Shown here piece by piece: positions 5,105 through 5,704 of a stretch of 5,704 bases of DNA. Position 1 is the first letter of the stretch, and the number at the start of each line of letters is the position of its first letter. Both the position numbers and the translations under genes were made by a program. The notes below the pieces were generated by a model. The model was not told the origin of the DNA, made no database searches, and was given only the letters and a program-made list of their open reading frames with translations. The stretch covers positions 1-5,704 of the forward strand of contig NZ_JAIFKJ010000129.1 of the NCBI RefSeq assembly GCF_019695415.1, written 5' to 3'. This DNA is from Thiohalocapsa sp. GTDB lineage: Bacteria > Pseudomonadota > Gammaproteobacteria > Chromatiales > Chromatiaceae.

Positions 5105-5666
5105 GTGTCGCGTTTCGACCATGACCCTCGTGTGGCTATGGCCCCTTTGGTTGGATCGGCTGCGCCGGCCAGATGCCGGCGCCAGTCACGACGCAGGCGC
5201 AGGGCGAGGCGACGGCCGCAGCGACGGCGCACGACCACGTGCGGGATGAGGTCCTCTGGGGCGGCGTCAACCAGGACGGCATCCCGCCGCTCGACCACCC
5301 GAGCATCGATCCAACAAGCTCATGTACGACCGGGCGACAAGCTCGCTGTGGTCGACGCTCACCGGCGGGCCCGTGGTCGGGCCATTGGCCGGACAGGGCA
5401 TCGAGCTTGAGACCTTGCCTGTGGTGACCAGCACCTGGGGCGAATGGCGCCGGCGCCACCCCGACACCCGCGTCCTGTCGCTCGATACGGGATACGAGCG
5501 CGACTACCGCGAGGGGGCCGCATACCGTGACTACTTCGCCACCGACCGGCTCATGTTTGCGGTGCCGGAGCTCGATCGGCGCCTGCCGAACAAGGCCGAG
5601 GTGCTGGCGCTGCGCATCGGGGGTGAGGCACTGGCCATCGCGGCCGATTACCTAGGGAGATGCTGA
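5105..5666 (+). pseudogene. DUF3179 protein remnant: internal deletion, frameshifts and truncated C-terminus
   Basis: The N-terminal part lies in the frame of ATG 5173, as HVRDEVLWGGVNQDGIPPLDHPSID. This is the typical DUF3179 opening ('GG.pkDGIPal..P.f'). At about 5306-5312 the homology jumps frame to SNKLMYDRATSSLWSTLTG...VVGPLAG...LSLDTGYERDY...AYRDYFATDRLMF...RRLPNKAEVLALRIGGEALAIA. That is the DUF3179 C-terminal half. The segment between, which in intact relatives carries the CPLC-type cysteine motif, is missing; I estimate 80-100 residues. The frame stops at TGA 5664-5666, two bases inside a strong inverted repeat, where relatives normally continue, so the end is truncated too. The 5' end is also scrambled. 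A GTG at 5105 with an AGGGAG ribosome site, a hydrophobic MTLVWLWPLW from ATG 5121 and the 5173 frame are mutually out of register. An intact gene would probably have encoded an exported protein. DUF3179 function is not established. Confidence 0.72.
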
Positions 5667-5694
5667 TTTATTGGGCATCCTGCCCAAAAATCAG
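5663..5694. repeat. Strong imperfect inverted repeat at the DUF3179 truncation point (possible IS end)
   Basis: CTGATTT-A-TTGGGCA (5663-5677) pairs with TGCCCAAAAATCAG (5681-5694) over 14 bp, with one bulged A (5670) and a 3-nt loop TCC. It begins where DUF3179 homology ends and contains that frame's stop codon. The flanks do not give a U-tail after the stem on either strand, which argues against an ordinary terminator. A preceding GGGAGATG (5655-5662) together with CTGATTTATT resembles the terminal repeats of some insertion sequences. The transposase would lie beyond the window, so the family cannot be named. Confidence 0.6.
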
Positions 5695-5704
5695 ACGGAG
5701 CCGG

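Noticed and set aside
4331..5122. A 263-codon minus-strand open frame opposite the DUF5996 gene
   Set aside because: The plus strand carries a complete DUF5996 protein with a strong ribosome site; the antisense frame has no motif.
1..5704. tRNA genes, CRISPR arrays, toxin-antitoxin pairs, restriction or other defence genes
   Set aside because: No T-arm-like sequence, no regularly spaced repeats, and no nuclease, methylase, recombinase or toxin motifs were seen on either strand.

Overview
The window is GC-rich, close-packed bacterial DNA with a strong G/C bias at third codon positions. That and the gene families fit a proteobacterium, most likely a high-GC gamma- or betaproteobacterium. This placement is inferred from style only; no taxonomic marker such as rRNA or tRNA is present.

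Layout, left to right. (1) 3-125 (+): the last 40 codons of a gene cut by the window edge, resembling the C-terminus of PheA/TfdB-type FAD aromatic monooxygenases. (2) 196-1479 (+): a compact PEP-utilising protein related to PTS enzyme I. It keeps the phosphohistidine and the PEP-binding TIM barrel but lacks the HPr-binding helical domain. (3) 1496-2937 (-), convergent with the previous gene: an ECF sigma factor, an unrecognised 65-aa protein and a histidine phosphatase of the CobC/phosphoglycerate mutase type. These three share a strand, but a 121-nt gap after the sigma gene leaves co-transcription unproven. A possible ECF-type promoter lies just upstream of the sigma gene. (4) About 2938-3250: a non-coding stretch with four perfect hairpins, one followed by a short T-run, and a perfect 2 x 18-bp tandem repeat. 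(5) 3254-3677 (+): a broken DUF1835/DUF3658 gene. (6) 3796-3984 (+): a 62-aa putative zinc-binding protein. (7) 4148-5086 (+): an intact DUF5996 protein. (8) 5105-5666 (+): a broken DUF3179 gene with an internal deletion and a truncated end. It stops inside a strong inverted repeat (5663-5694) that may be the edge of an insertion sequence running out of the window.

The left half (up to about 2940) looks like stable chromosome. The right half is a patchwork of small or uncharacterised genes in which two DUF genes have lost their middles and changed frame, as expected of a decaying accessory region. No CRISPR array, restriction system, toxin-antitoxin pair, recombinase or defence module is visible, and I see no convincing new multi-gene system. 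The best leads are the HPr-domain-less enzyme I relative, the structured non-coding stretch at 2995-3242, the ECF sigma gene without a recognisable anti-sigma partner, and the inverted repeat at the right edge.
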